DNA from: Gymnopilus junonius
Taxonomy: Eukaryota > Basidiomycota > Agaricomycetes > Agaricales > Galerinaceae
Assembly (NCBI GenBank): GCA_015501075.1
Contig: JADNYJ010000499.1
Coordinates: 1-22,753 of the forward strand
Length of the DNA stretch: 22,753 bases
Direction: 5' to 3'
The stretch's first letter is position 1, and every line of letters begins with the position of its first letter. The notes beneath the pieces were generated by a model. It did no database searches, was not told the DNA's origin, and saw only the letters and a program-made list of their open reading frames with translations. Positions 8,747-16,163 of this stretch are shown in pieces. The position numbers and the translations under genes were made by a program.

Positions 8747-9884
8747 GGAGATGTGGCAGTCAGGACCTCTGGCCCACCACTCTGTAAGGGCGCGAATAAT
8801 GGCCAGGGAATGAGCTTGGCTGGAATGCACAGAAGCATTGAGCAGACTCCCCAGAGCTTTGGTGGAGTCCGACAAGATAACGATGTAGTCACAATTATCC
8901 ATGGCACAGGCCCGGACAATTGCAGTATGAAGGGAGTAAAGCTCAGCATCCTCTGCAAGAGCACTCCCAGCCATGTAGTGAGATGCATGCACCTCAACGC
9001 CTTGGCGAAATACAAGCAAAGCTGCAATAGCTTGCTTGTTCCGATCGGTGGGGTGACTACCATTGCCGACACAGACCAGAGTGGATGGTTCCTGCATCGA
9101 AGCTTCCCAGAAGTGGTCTAACCATTTGCGCTGGAGCCCAACCTTGTCCTTGGGTGCCGGGGTAATATCAAAGTGAATTCCATGATGCAACTCAAGGAAT
9201 CGCCCTCCTGGATGGGCTTCTGGTGCAAATGGCTCCAGAGGCTCGCTGATTACATGGAGCATGTCATCGACATCCATAACAGTGCCCCGCACCTTAGAGC
9301 ACTGTGGGGCAGTCATAAATGCAACAGAGCGAGGGTGAGGGGTTGCTCCTTTGGAAAAGGGCATGCTCAATAGTGAGCACACGGGATGAGTGTCTGATAG
9401 GGCCACCATACGCAGAACACCCACTGCTGCAGCCCGTTTCAAGACTAAGTGGATAGGGACCAGGCCAGCCAAGGCCTCGATCCCCCCTGTAGGTGAGGTG
9501 CAGAATGCACCAGTGATCCAGAGCGCAGCATGGCGCTGCATGCTGGTCAGTAGTTTAATGGTTCCCTGGCACTTAGCACCCTGGAAGAACCACAATCGGA
9601 GGCCGTATGTTGCAATAGGCAACACACAAGACCTGTAAAGCAGGCACTTTTGCATGGGCGTGAGCCCCCTAGATGAGTTACCAAGCATCCTCATCGCCTT
9701 AACAGTGGTGAAGGATTTGGTAGAGTAATACCGGACATGTTCATGAAATGTCAATTTCCAGTCGAAAAAGAAGCCTAAGTACCGCCAAAATGGCTTGGGC
9801 ATCAGACATTTGTCCCGGGTGTAGGGAGCGTACCCTAGATCCATGGACGGATTGAACTCAGAGTGAGAATGGTCAAAATTCACA
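8747..9884 (-). pseudogene. non-LTR retrotransposon (LINE) fragment: RT C-terminus plus RNase H
   Basis: The minus strand is open without stops across the fragment (reading from GTG 9883). The first about 150 residues match the C-terminal part of LINE reverse transcriptases: FWRYLGFFFDWKLTFHEHV, then LLYRSCVLPIATYGLRLW. An RNase H domain follows: CVGNGS at residues 271-276 (where D[G/A]S is expected), ILSDSTKAL with Asp339, and Glu314 in EDAELYSLH. The coding sequence stops abruptly after CHIS (residues 376-379) and runs into the AGAAACTTTC repeat. Both ends are therefore internal to the LINE ORF: no 5' RT palm motifs, no ORF end and no poly(A). The first RNase H catalytic Asp is replaced by Asn274 (AAT at 9062-9064). 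Resemblance to Tad-type fungal LINEs is from recall. Confidence 0.8.
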
Positions 9885-9897
9885 AGATCTTCAGAAA
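9885..9897. repeat. 13-bp direct repeat flanking the LINE fragment (right copy)
   Basis: AGATCTTCAGAAA, identical to 8734-8746. It directly precedes two further CTTTCAGAAA units. Confidence 0.55.
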
Positions 9898-10135
9898 CTT
9901 TCAGAAACTTTCAGAGTATTCTTAGGATTGAAAAGATCTCCTGAAATATTTGCAAATACTTCAGAAACTTTCAGAAGAACTTCATAGATTTTCAGACTTA
10001 TATCAAACAATTTCTGACAATTTCTGAAGATCTTTGAAATACTTCCAAGTCTTTCAGAATAACTTTGAAATTCTTAGACAATTGTCAAGTATTTCTTAAG
10101 AATTGTCTGAAACTTTCTGAAACTTTCACAGTTCT
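9898..10135. repeat. AGAAACTTTC-type repeats, right block
   Basis: Dense variants of ACTTTCAGAAACTTTC at 9893-9913 and 9960-9977, and of CTGAAACTTTCTGAAACTTT at 10107-10128, separated by AT-rich sequence rich in TTTCAGA / TTTCTGA. Both orientations occur, as in subterminal regions of some DNA transposons. No coding frame is seen. Confidence 0.5.
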
Positions 10136-10160
10136 TCCTCTGTCACAGGGTGTTTGGGGT

Positions 10161-10235
10161 CCTTCCTCTCACTATTTTTCTCATTCTTTTTCTTACTTTT
10201 TCTTCTTTTTTTTTTCTTTTTTTTTTCTTTTTTTT
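10161..10235. repeat. polypyrimidine / poly(T) tract
   Basis: A low-complexity T-rich, C-interrupted run (runs of 8-10 T separated by single C). It could be the poly(A) tail of an old minus-strand retroposition or plain simple sequence. No LINE or SINE 3' end was recognised next to it. Confidence 0.6.
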
Positions 10236-10494
10236 GGTGCTGCTTGTCTCTCCTCTAATGTATTGTCCAAAGTATCTGTGCATCAAGCTTTTATATAAAG
10301 AATGATATGAAAGGTGCTTGAGTCTTTCATACATTTCTCAATCTGTCCAAGTCATTTCTGAGTGATATTGTGTAGTGATTTATTGCTTTTGCTGACAACT
10401 TATGCTTTGGTTGCTTTTGAAATCCATTGTTTTTACATGTTTAAGATACAATCTTTAAGTGAGAAGCAATATATATTGATTTCAAATAGTGTTT
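10236..10494. other. AT-rich spacer, nothing recognised
   Basis: No frame longer than a few dozen codons and no clear repeat. Confidence 0.4.
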
Positions 10495-10583
10495 AAAGGT
10501 CCAGTCCTAGGACTAGCAAAAGACCAGATCTGGACTGGACCAGGACCAGAAAAGACTGGACCAGTGGTCCTGGTCTTCAAATT

Positions 10584-10702
10584 TGAAAATCAAAGACTGC
10601 AAAAAGACCAGTTCACATGAACTGGTTTAGACTGGTATGAACTGGTCTTTGATAGCCCATAATTGTACCTTAAAAACACATCAAAAACCAAGTAAATTGG
10701 CC
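10584..10702 (+). repeat. left outer inverted-repeat arm
   Basis: Related in inverted orientation to 12070-12203, with shared blocks AAAGAC, ACTGGTCTTT, AGCCC and AAGTAAATTG in the same order. Similarity is imperfect, with indels. Confidence 0.5.
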
Positions 10703-10820
10703 AAAAACTGACTGAGATACAAAAGTTTTGTCTAAAGTTTGTATAATGACATTGTAAAGTATGTAGATTGGTCAATTCTGGTCCATTTAATATGATCTTG
10801 GGCTCGTTTGGAAGGTATAA

Positions 10821-10846
10821 TCAATCTAAAATTTATTACCATCTTA
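10821..10846 (+). repeat. left inner inverted-repeat arm
   Basis: TCAATCTAAAATTTATTACC followed by ATCTTA. The reverse complement lies at 11020-11045 with two mismatches. Confidence 0.7.
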
Positions 10847-11019
10847 AAAACATTGATTTCACAGCCTTTATGACTTGGAGGTTGAGGGCCATTGCTTTGC
10901 ATGGCAAAATGAGGACCAGGTATGCAGCCTTAGTGATGGTTGCTTCACAGCTTAATTAATCAGTTTAAACCAATTTAAGACTGGTTTTTCAGTGAAAAAG
11001 GCTTTAAAATATATGAATC

Positions 11020-11045
11020 TAAGTTGGTAGTAAATTTTAGATTGA
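11020..11045 (-). repeat. right inner inverted-repeat arm
   Basis: Reverse complement of 10821-10846 at 24 of 26 positions. The two arms flank about 170 bp. Confidence 0.7.
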
Positions 11046-11164
11046 CTGTACAGTTAAAAAAAGTCAAAAATCAGCTAGAACGAACCACAATTGGCTGAGA
11101 TATGAACTTTTAATGAAATTTATTGTGTCTTGGTCAATTTTGGAAATAGCCATTAATTCACCTT

Positions 11165-12065
11165 TTTAGCCTTTTTGCTTGCCCTTCCCTCCAAGTCTTT
11201 GGTCCCTCCCCTTCTGAGTGTTCGGATATTATCTACTGATTATTATAAATCCCATGGTACCAAATTTTCAAGGTATAGTGGGGTGGAAGACACAATACTA
11301 GCCAAATAGCCTATAAATATTCAATTTTGACCATATATGCAGCAGATGCTGTGCTTCACTCACACATTCTGACATGGCTTATATTCTAGAAAAATAATAG
11401 ACATCTATAGCTTCCTGGGGGTATTTTATTTGTCCAGAAGTACCCAGTGGAACATGGTAAACCATGGCCTAGAATATATGAAAACATATTCTGCCTGTGG
11501 GAGGATGTTAATAGATTTGTAAATAGTGGTCCTCCTGGTTGCAAATCTTCAAAACAAATTAAGTAGGCTTGTTCTACTCATCAATACAAATCTTTAGGTT
11601 TGTAATTTGTGGCAGATAGACGAGATTAACATAGTGTAATACAGCTGAAATTATAATCCAGCAGAAAAAATGAAACCTTTGGAAATGTCTGGTACTTCAC
11701 TCACACTAAGAACCGTAAATCTTCTTTGGCTATTGCATTTCACATATCTATACCTTTTTTTTGAGCCCTTGCACGTCTTCTGGCATGAGGTATAAGGCAA
11801 TGAAACAAATATAATTGTCAAAAAAGCGAAAATAGTGGTCAAATCTTCGAAATTTCCTTGCACTCAAACCGCATGGATTTGAGACATGCTCAGCTGGGAA
11901 TCAGACAGTACTATTTGATACCTTTCCAATGAGTATAATATTACAAAATTCTGATAAGTTTAAGGTGCAAAATGCGTCACTCTATGCCTTTTTTCCTGCT
12001 AGAGTGTTGATAAATATGAGGATCCTACAAATTAAATAATTTCTGATTTTGATTTGGTCCTCATT
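11165..12065. other. AT-rich segment inside the inverted-repeat element, nothing recognised
   Basis: About 900 bp without a convincing frame or known motif. It interrupts the right arm of the inverted-repeat structure and may itself be an insertion. Confidence 0.35.
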
Positions 12066-12069
12066 CCTC

Positions 12070-12203
12070 AAGTCAATTTACTTGATCTTAAGTGCATTTT
12101 GAAGTGTAAATTGAGGGCTACAAAAGACCAGTCCAGACTGGTAAGACCTGTTTATGTAGACTGATCTTTTAAATTTTTGTGGTCTTTGGTTTTGAAAATA
12201 AGC
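12070..12203 (-). repeat. right outer inverted-repeat arm
   Basis: Inverted relative of 10584-10702. It includes AAAGACCAGTCCAGACTGGT, which is also locally self-complementary. Confidence 0.5.
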
Positions 12204-12297
12204 CAAAAAAAAAATATAAATTGACCAGTATTGACAGAGGTTGTTGATATGTGTTTATTTCATAGGCTTGTTTTACATGATGATTGTTTATCACCTA

Positions 12298-12497
12298 TGT
12301 AGTGTGACTCGGTATGACTCAGTTAGTACTCTAATGTCCGTGTCTATCTACTTTTTGTTTACATCCCGTGGTTTTATCTAATCATGGCTTGCGATCTGAT
12401 ATCACTATCACTAGGGTTAGGAATGGTCACCCTTGCTACTCCCGGAGTTAAGCTATATATAGCATCCTACATCATTCTACGCACACCCCATCATGCA
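12298..12497 (+). repeat. possible solo or truncated LTR
   Basis: A 200-bp segment starts TGTAGTGTGACT, contains a TATATATA box (12454-12461) about 37 bp before its end, and ends ATCATGCA, so it has TG...CA borders. The flanking 5-mers (ACCTA and GGTAA) do not match, and no second copy lies in the window. Evidence is weak. Confidence 0.25.
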
Positions 12498-12898
12498 GGT
12501 AATTGTTGTCAGCAGCATGATCCTCAGCAGCCAGTTGCTGTTGAATCCTGAGCAGTTTAGTCCTCACAGACTTGTCCTTTCGGGTCGGCTTTAGCCATCT
12601 TTGATGTCAGAATGTCAAACTTCCACCTTGTGGTCCAGTTGGTCATGCAGACAGGGGACTGGTTTACCAGCCTTGGCAATTACCAGGTCATTTGACCCTG
12701 TCCCTATCCTTCCAGCTCCCCACATGCATCTCAGCAATACCAGCTTTTCACCGGCAAGGAGAGTAACATCACCATAATTTCATCAACAAGGTCAGCAAGC
12801 ATGGGTACATCATTATCGGCTGCTGTGGCTCTATTTGGTCCAACTGCACCTAAGTATACCAACAGCATTCTTAAAGCCTTCCCAAACACAAGCTTTTT
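12498..12898. other. no recognisable gene
   Basis: Moderate GC content and short frames in several phases, each soon stopped (for example SNFHLVVQLVMQTGDWFTSL around 12610-12670). It could be an eroded coding remnant of a retroelement, but I recognise no domain. Confidence 0.3.
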
Positions 12899-13040
12899 AC
12901 CACGGTGTCACCCGGGGGTGTGTGAAATGTCACATGGTGTCTAAAGTGTTTTAACCATGTAACCGGCAGGGTTCAAACTTGTGTCCTACTGACTAACCTA
13001 GGGTTATTCCACGATGGTGCCACCTGAGCCACCGCGGCCC
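12899..13040 (-). mobile_element. tRNA-derived SINE-like element
   Basis: On the minus strand the unit starts GGGCCGCGGTGGCTCAGGTGG. Positions 13031-13020 read TGGCTCAGGTGG, a good match to a Pol III A box (TRGYNNARNNGG). Positions 12978-12970 read GTTTGAACC, one mismatch from the B-box core GWTCRANNC. The A-to-B spacing is compatible with a tRNA-like head. The downstream body contains GTGACATTTCACACACCC and GGGTGACACCGTGGT. It does not fold into a full tRNA cloverleaf, so a SINE promoter is more likely than a tRNA gene. The 3' end is estimated from where the body seems to end; no clear tail or target duplication was found. Confidence 0.5.
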
Positions 13041-13330
13041 TCATTGACAGAGGTATCAAGGTATTGAGGTAACTGTATTAACTTCCAATAGAAGTTATAA
13101 TATCTCCCACTATAACTATCCCAATTGATGTGACAAAATTTAGTGTGAAGCTGGATTAAGAATGAAGACCCTAAAGGGTCCTTGTAATATAGTTTTTTAT
13201 GTAAAGTACTACGTTTTGTAGTATAATAATTCTTGAATACATTAAGATTTAGAAGTCAATTATAAAATACTGTATCTACTGTTGAGGAACCTGAGCCAGG
13301 AGAAGAGTTTGCTGCCTGCTTCCCAAGATT
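13041..13330. other. AT-rich spacer, nothing recognised
   Basis: No frame, repeat or structured element could be supported here. Confidence 0.4.
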
Positions 13331-13408
13331 GACATCATGACACATTTAACATGAGTCAGCATCCCCCATGAAGGGGACACTGACTCACATTAAATGTGTC
13401 ATGATGTC
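13331..13408. repeat. 78-bp near-perfect hairpin
   Basis: The left arm (13331-13359, starting GACATCATGACACATTTAA) and the right arm (13380-13408) are reverse complements over 29 bp with two mismatches. The 20-nt centre (CCCC..GGGG) can also pair. Each arm contains TGAGTCA. It could be a tiny MITE or fold-back element, or a hairpin RNA precursor if transcribed. Confidence 0.8.
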
Positions 13409-13439
13409 ACCTGATTATGATAACCACCTCTGCTCAATG

Positions 13440-13640
13440 TTGGCTCAATTAGTGTTTGGAAGTCTGGTTAATTAACCAGAAATTAACCCAGACTGAACCA
13501 GACTTTAACCGATGCTAACCACAAAATATACTAACCAATTGTAACTGTAACTGCAGTCTGGTTAGCAGTTAGTCTGGATTTTAGAATTTTTGTAACTGCT
13601 TAAAACCAGTCTTAACCAGTTAGGACTGGTCAAAAAATTC
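13440..13640. repeat. dense GGTTA/TAACC and AGTCTGG short repeats
   Basis: Motifs CTGGTTA, TTAACC, AGACT and CCAGACT occur repeatedly in both orientations, including the palindrome TCTGGTTAATTAACCAGA (13463-13480). The layout matches the left end of the 10.5-kb element with a different core motif, so this may be the subterminal region of another non-autonomous DNA transposon. Confidence 0.4.
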
Positions 13641-14204
13641 GGAGATTTTGCACGATTATATCCACATATTATAACTTCTGAATGATGCAAAAAACATAAA
13701 ATTCAGTTGAGAATTAAGAAAGTTATAGCAATACTTGTGAAAATCATCGAATTTGCTCTAATTTTATCATTTCTCAACTGTTTGTGATGTTCTTGGGCTT
13801 GTTTTGACCGTAAAAATTGTGATTCATTTAGTTTACTGTACTAATTCATTCAATTTGGCGGTCACAGGTCACAAGCCTTCCAAATTTGACAAAAAGTCAC
13901 AACTGTCTGTGGTCACAGGGCCTCCAGCTGAATCCATTTTGTGAAGTCCAGAAATCAGTATCTTCCCATGGATTTTCGCATTTTTTCGCATTTTTCACTT
14001 CTCCGAGGCTGTCAGACCTCAATATGAAAGAAAATAGACCTATATTTTAGAGAAATAAGTTACCACTGTGTAAATTAAGTATACTGCATATTATTTAGCA
14101 ATGTAAGTACAGGTAAGGAAGTGCACTTAGTGCATATCAATATCAGAATCCTTGTTGTCATTATGGCAGATGAAGGCAGCATACTGTTGGTTTGGTTTTC
14201 TGTG
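13641..14204. other. AT-rich, probably the body of a decayed DNA element
   Basis: No coding frame. CTTGGGCTTGTTTTGACCG (13791-13809) resembles CTTGGGCTCGTTTGGAAGG (10797-10815) in the inverted-repeat element, suggesting the two belong to related families. GGTCACAGG-type words recur at 13860-13920. Confidence 0.35.
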
Positions 14205-15626
14205 TCATTTTGGGTGACCCGCCTCAGCAGTATTGGAGTTAGTGCTCACATCTGCCAAAGGTTTGACAGCATGAGTTGCATTCCCACCTTCCATCATGGC
14301 TGGATCAATGGGATCGATTGGCTCTTGTTCTTCATCCTCTGCCATGGTTGCTGGTAAAAGCCCCCCTTCCTCACTTCTTTTCATTCCTTGCCCTCCATCA
14401 ACCCCAATAACATCTGCTACAACTGCATGCATACCAATACTGCTATCATCACCTTCAATGTCAAAATTGGCATCTTCAATCATGTCATCTTCATCAACCT
14501 GTTCATCGGGTGCAGGTAAGTGGGTTTCAAATTGCTCACCAAGAAGCTCCTTGTAAAACTCCGGGTCCATTGTTTTCAGGTCATGAAGCTGCTGTTGAGT
14601 CTCCATTGATGTAAGGCTTTCATATGAGAGATTTCCATCAGGAACATGACACATTTCAAATGCCTATCAGATTCTCAAGTCAATTGCCACATCTAAACAG
14701 GTATGAATTGTTCATTTCTCACCTTCTTTATGAGCTCAGGCTTATTTATTGTGTTGTATGCATTCCAGAGCCATGTCGGAGTGCGATCTCGAATTTTTTT
14801 GATGCCCTTGTCGATAACAACAGGTTTGTTCTCATTCATGCATTCGAGAACCTCATTGATGATTGCCTCATGATAGGAGTGCTTTAAGGATTGCTTAAAC
14901 AGCCACTGGATCCCAACATCACAGGGTTGAGCAACTCCAGTGCAACCACCAGGTATGAAGTCGACAATAATATTCTTGTAGTTCTTCTTCATCCAGCCAT
15001 GGAATTCTTTAGATCAATGAACACTCCAGACGTCAATTTGCCAGATTGCCTTATGGCCAGGTGAAAGACCAAGTTCAATTCGGGTGGCGGAGAAGTATGG
15101 GTCGAGGATATGATTGATGAACATCTTCATTGTTTTGAGGTTGGACCAGTAAGTCAAAGTCCCTGAAAATTCAAGCCTCATCCCAGCCTTGATACAGTCT
15201 TCATAATGTGGAGCTGTCTTTGAAGGACATGAAAGCTCTGTCTTTCCTTCAAAGATGGCCTGGAAAGGGAGAAGAGTCCCATCACTTGCAACAGAAACCA
15301 TAACAGTGAAGGCCCTTTTTTCATCACCTCTGACAAGAGATACTTGCTTTGTGCCTGCCTCCGCATATGTCATCTTATCTCCAGGTGCATAGATGGCTTG
15401 TGTTTGATCTGAATTGACATATAGCTTGGCTGTGACATTGTATTCTTTGATGGTGTATGCTTTTTGGAGGTGAGATTTATTATATAACTCTTCCCAGTTT
15501 ACAGGCATTTTTTGTGCCACTCTTGTCACCTTCCATTCAGTCCAGTTAAGGTGGTGCTGCACCCAACAATGAACAAATGTATCAGATGCCTTGAAGGTCA
15601 AGCCATCTCAAAACTTGGCTTGCAGG
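14205..15626 (-). pseudogene. pogo/CENP-B-like DDE transposase, 5' part missing
   Basis: Read on the minus strand, the frame runs from the border of the gypsy element down to a stop at 14205. Codons upstream of 15601 include TGA 15608-15610, and a second TGA lies at 15014-15016 inside an otherwise continuous frame (VWSVH stop SKEFHGWM). An intron at 14664-14722 (GTGAGA...TGATAG) is in phase and joins ELIKK to AFEMCHVPDG. The three acidic catalytic positions of a DDE_1/pogo transposase are visible: NSDQT (residue 65 counted from 15601), QIDVW (residue 190), and the Asp in GVAQPCDVGIQ. The C-terminus is acidic (EQVDEDDMIEDANFDIEGDD). The N-terminal HTH/CENP-B DNA-binding region is absent: the frame is cut at 15626 by the LTR retrotransposon and does not resume beyond 21295. 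The enzyme would act by cut-and-paste transposition; this copy is dead. Confidence 0.8.
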
Positions 15627-15819
15627 TGTAAGCATGCTCACACTTCGTACTCACATAACTTGTCACAATGGACACTAGTAACAGTAACATTCCCTTTCTT
15701 CCGGTTACCACCATCATCTCAATATCTCTTAGATGTGTCTACTATATCCAATAGATACCTCGTTCCTATTCTCTCAGTTGGATCAGTCTTCAGTGTTGAT
15801 GACCTCGCGTTGTCTTACA
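15627..15819 (+). repeat. 5' LTR of the gypsy element
   Basis: 193 bp with 6-bp inverted ends TGTAAG/CTTACA. It aligns over its full length to 21106-21295 with a handful of substitutions and single-base indels. TATATCC near 15741 may be part of the promoter. Confidence 0.93.
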
Positions 15820-16163
15820 CTTTTTTTTGAATAGCCAATTGAGGTACGAATTACCTGTTACTGTCGACTTCATTGAACCAGTTCAATTGAACAGTGCATA
15901 TAGTCATCAGACTTATCTGTCACTGCCTCCTACTTGTCTTGCACTTCTGGGCATCTCCTTTTGCCATATCCAGCACCTAGCACTGTCAACCAGCTTAAAC
16001 CAGATACAAATCCAGTCATAAAGTACTGCATACAACCAGTCTTCGTACACTGGCAAACATCAGACAATCCAAGCGCCTCCATCAGCTACCCCCCAGCCCT
16101 GTTCAGAAACTTCCTAGTACCCATCGAAAAGCTTGAAAACATCCTGAATGTCAGACCTCTCCT
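15820..16163 (+). other. untranslated leader of the gypsy element
   Basis: Between the 5' LTR and the gag frame. Short frames only. It should contain the primer-binding site and packaging signals, but none is recognisable; the first bases are a T-rich run. Confidence 0.5.

Larger units (their letters stand above)
10495..12237. mobile_element. non-autonomous DNA element with nested inverted repeats
   Basis: The left end (10495-10660) is packed with the hexamer GACCAG/CTGGTC and ACTGGT in both orientations (at least ten copies), like transposase-binding subterminal repeats. The segment 10584-10702 is related in inverted orientation to 12070-12203: both carry CAAAGAC..CAAAAA, GACTGGTCTTT-type motifs, TAGCCC and AAGTAAATTG in the same order. 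A second inverted pair is 10821-10846 and 11020-11045 (24 of 26 bases complementary). No transposase frame is present. The structure fits a MITE or fold-back element, possibly hAT-like, with a further insertion of about 900 bp in its right arm. Termini and family are not established. Confidence 0.45.

Noticed and set aside
8753..9638. Plus-strand open frames across the LINE fragment
   Set aside because: The minus strand carries clear RT and RNase H motifs over the same bases; the plus frames are shadows.
10201..10235. Poly(T) run as a transcription terminator
   Set aside because: No Pol III gene or RNA end lies just upstream; it is better described as simple sequence or an old poly(A) tract.
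12970..13020. A functional tRNA gene at the A-box/B-box site
   Set aside because: The arms between the boxes do not pair as a cloverleaf, and no acceptor stem closes around the unit, so a SINE-type promoter is preferred.
13352..13387. Paired TGAGTCA sites as bZIP (Gcn4/AP-1-like) regulatory elements
   Set aside because: The two sites are an automatic result of the inverted repeat, and no gene start lies nearby.
15622..15626. Five-base target duplication for the gypsy element
   Set aside because: GCAGG on the left does not match TACAT on the right.
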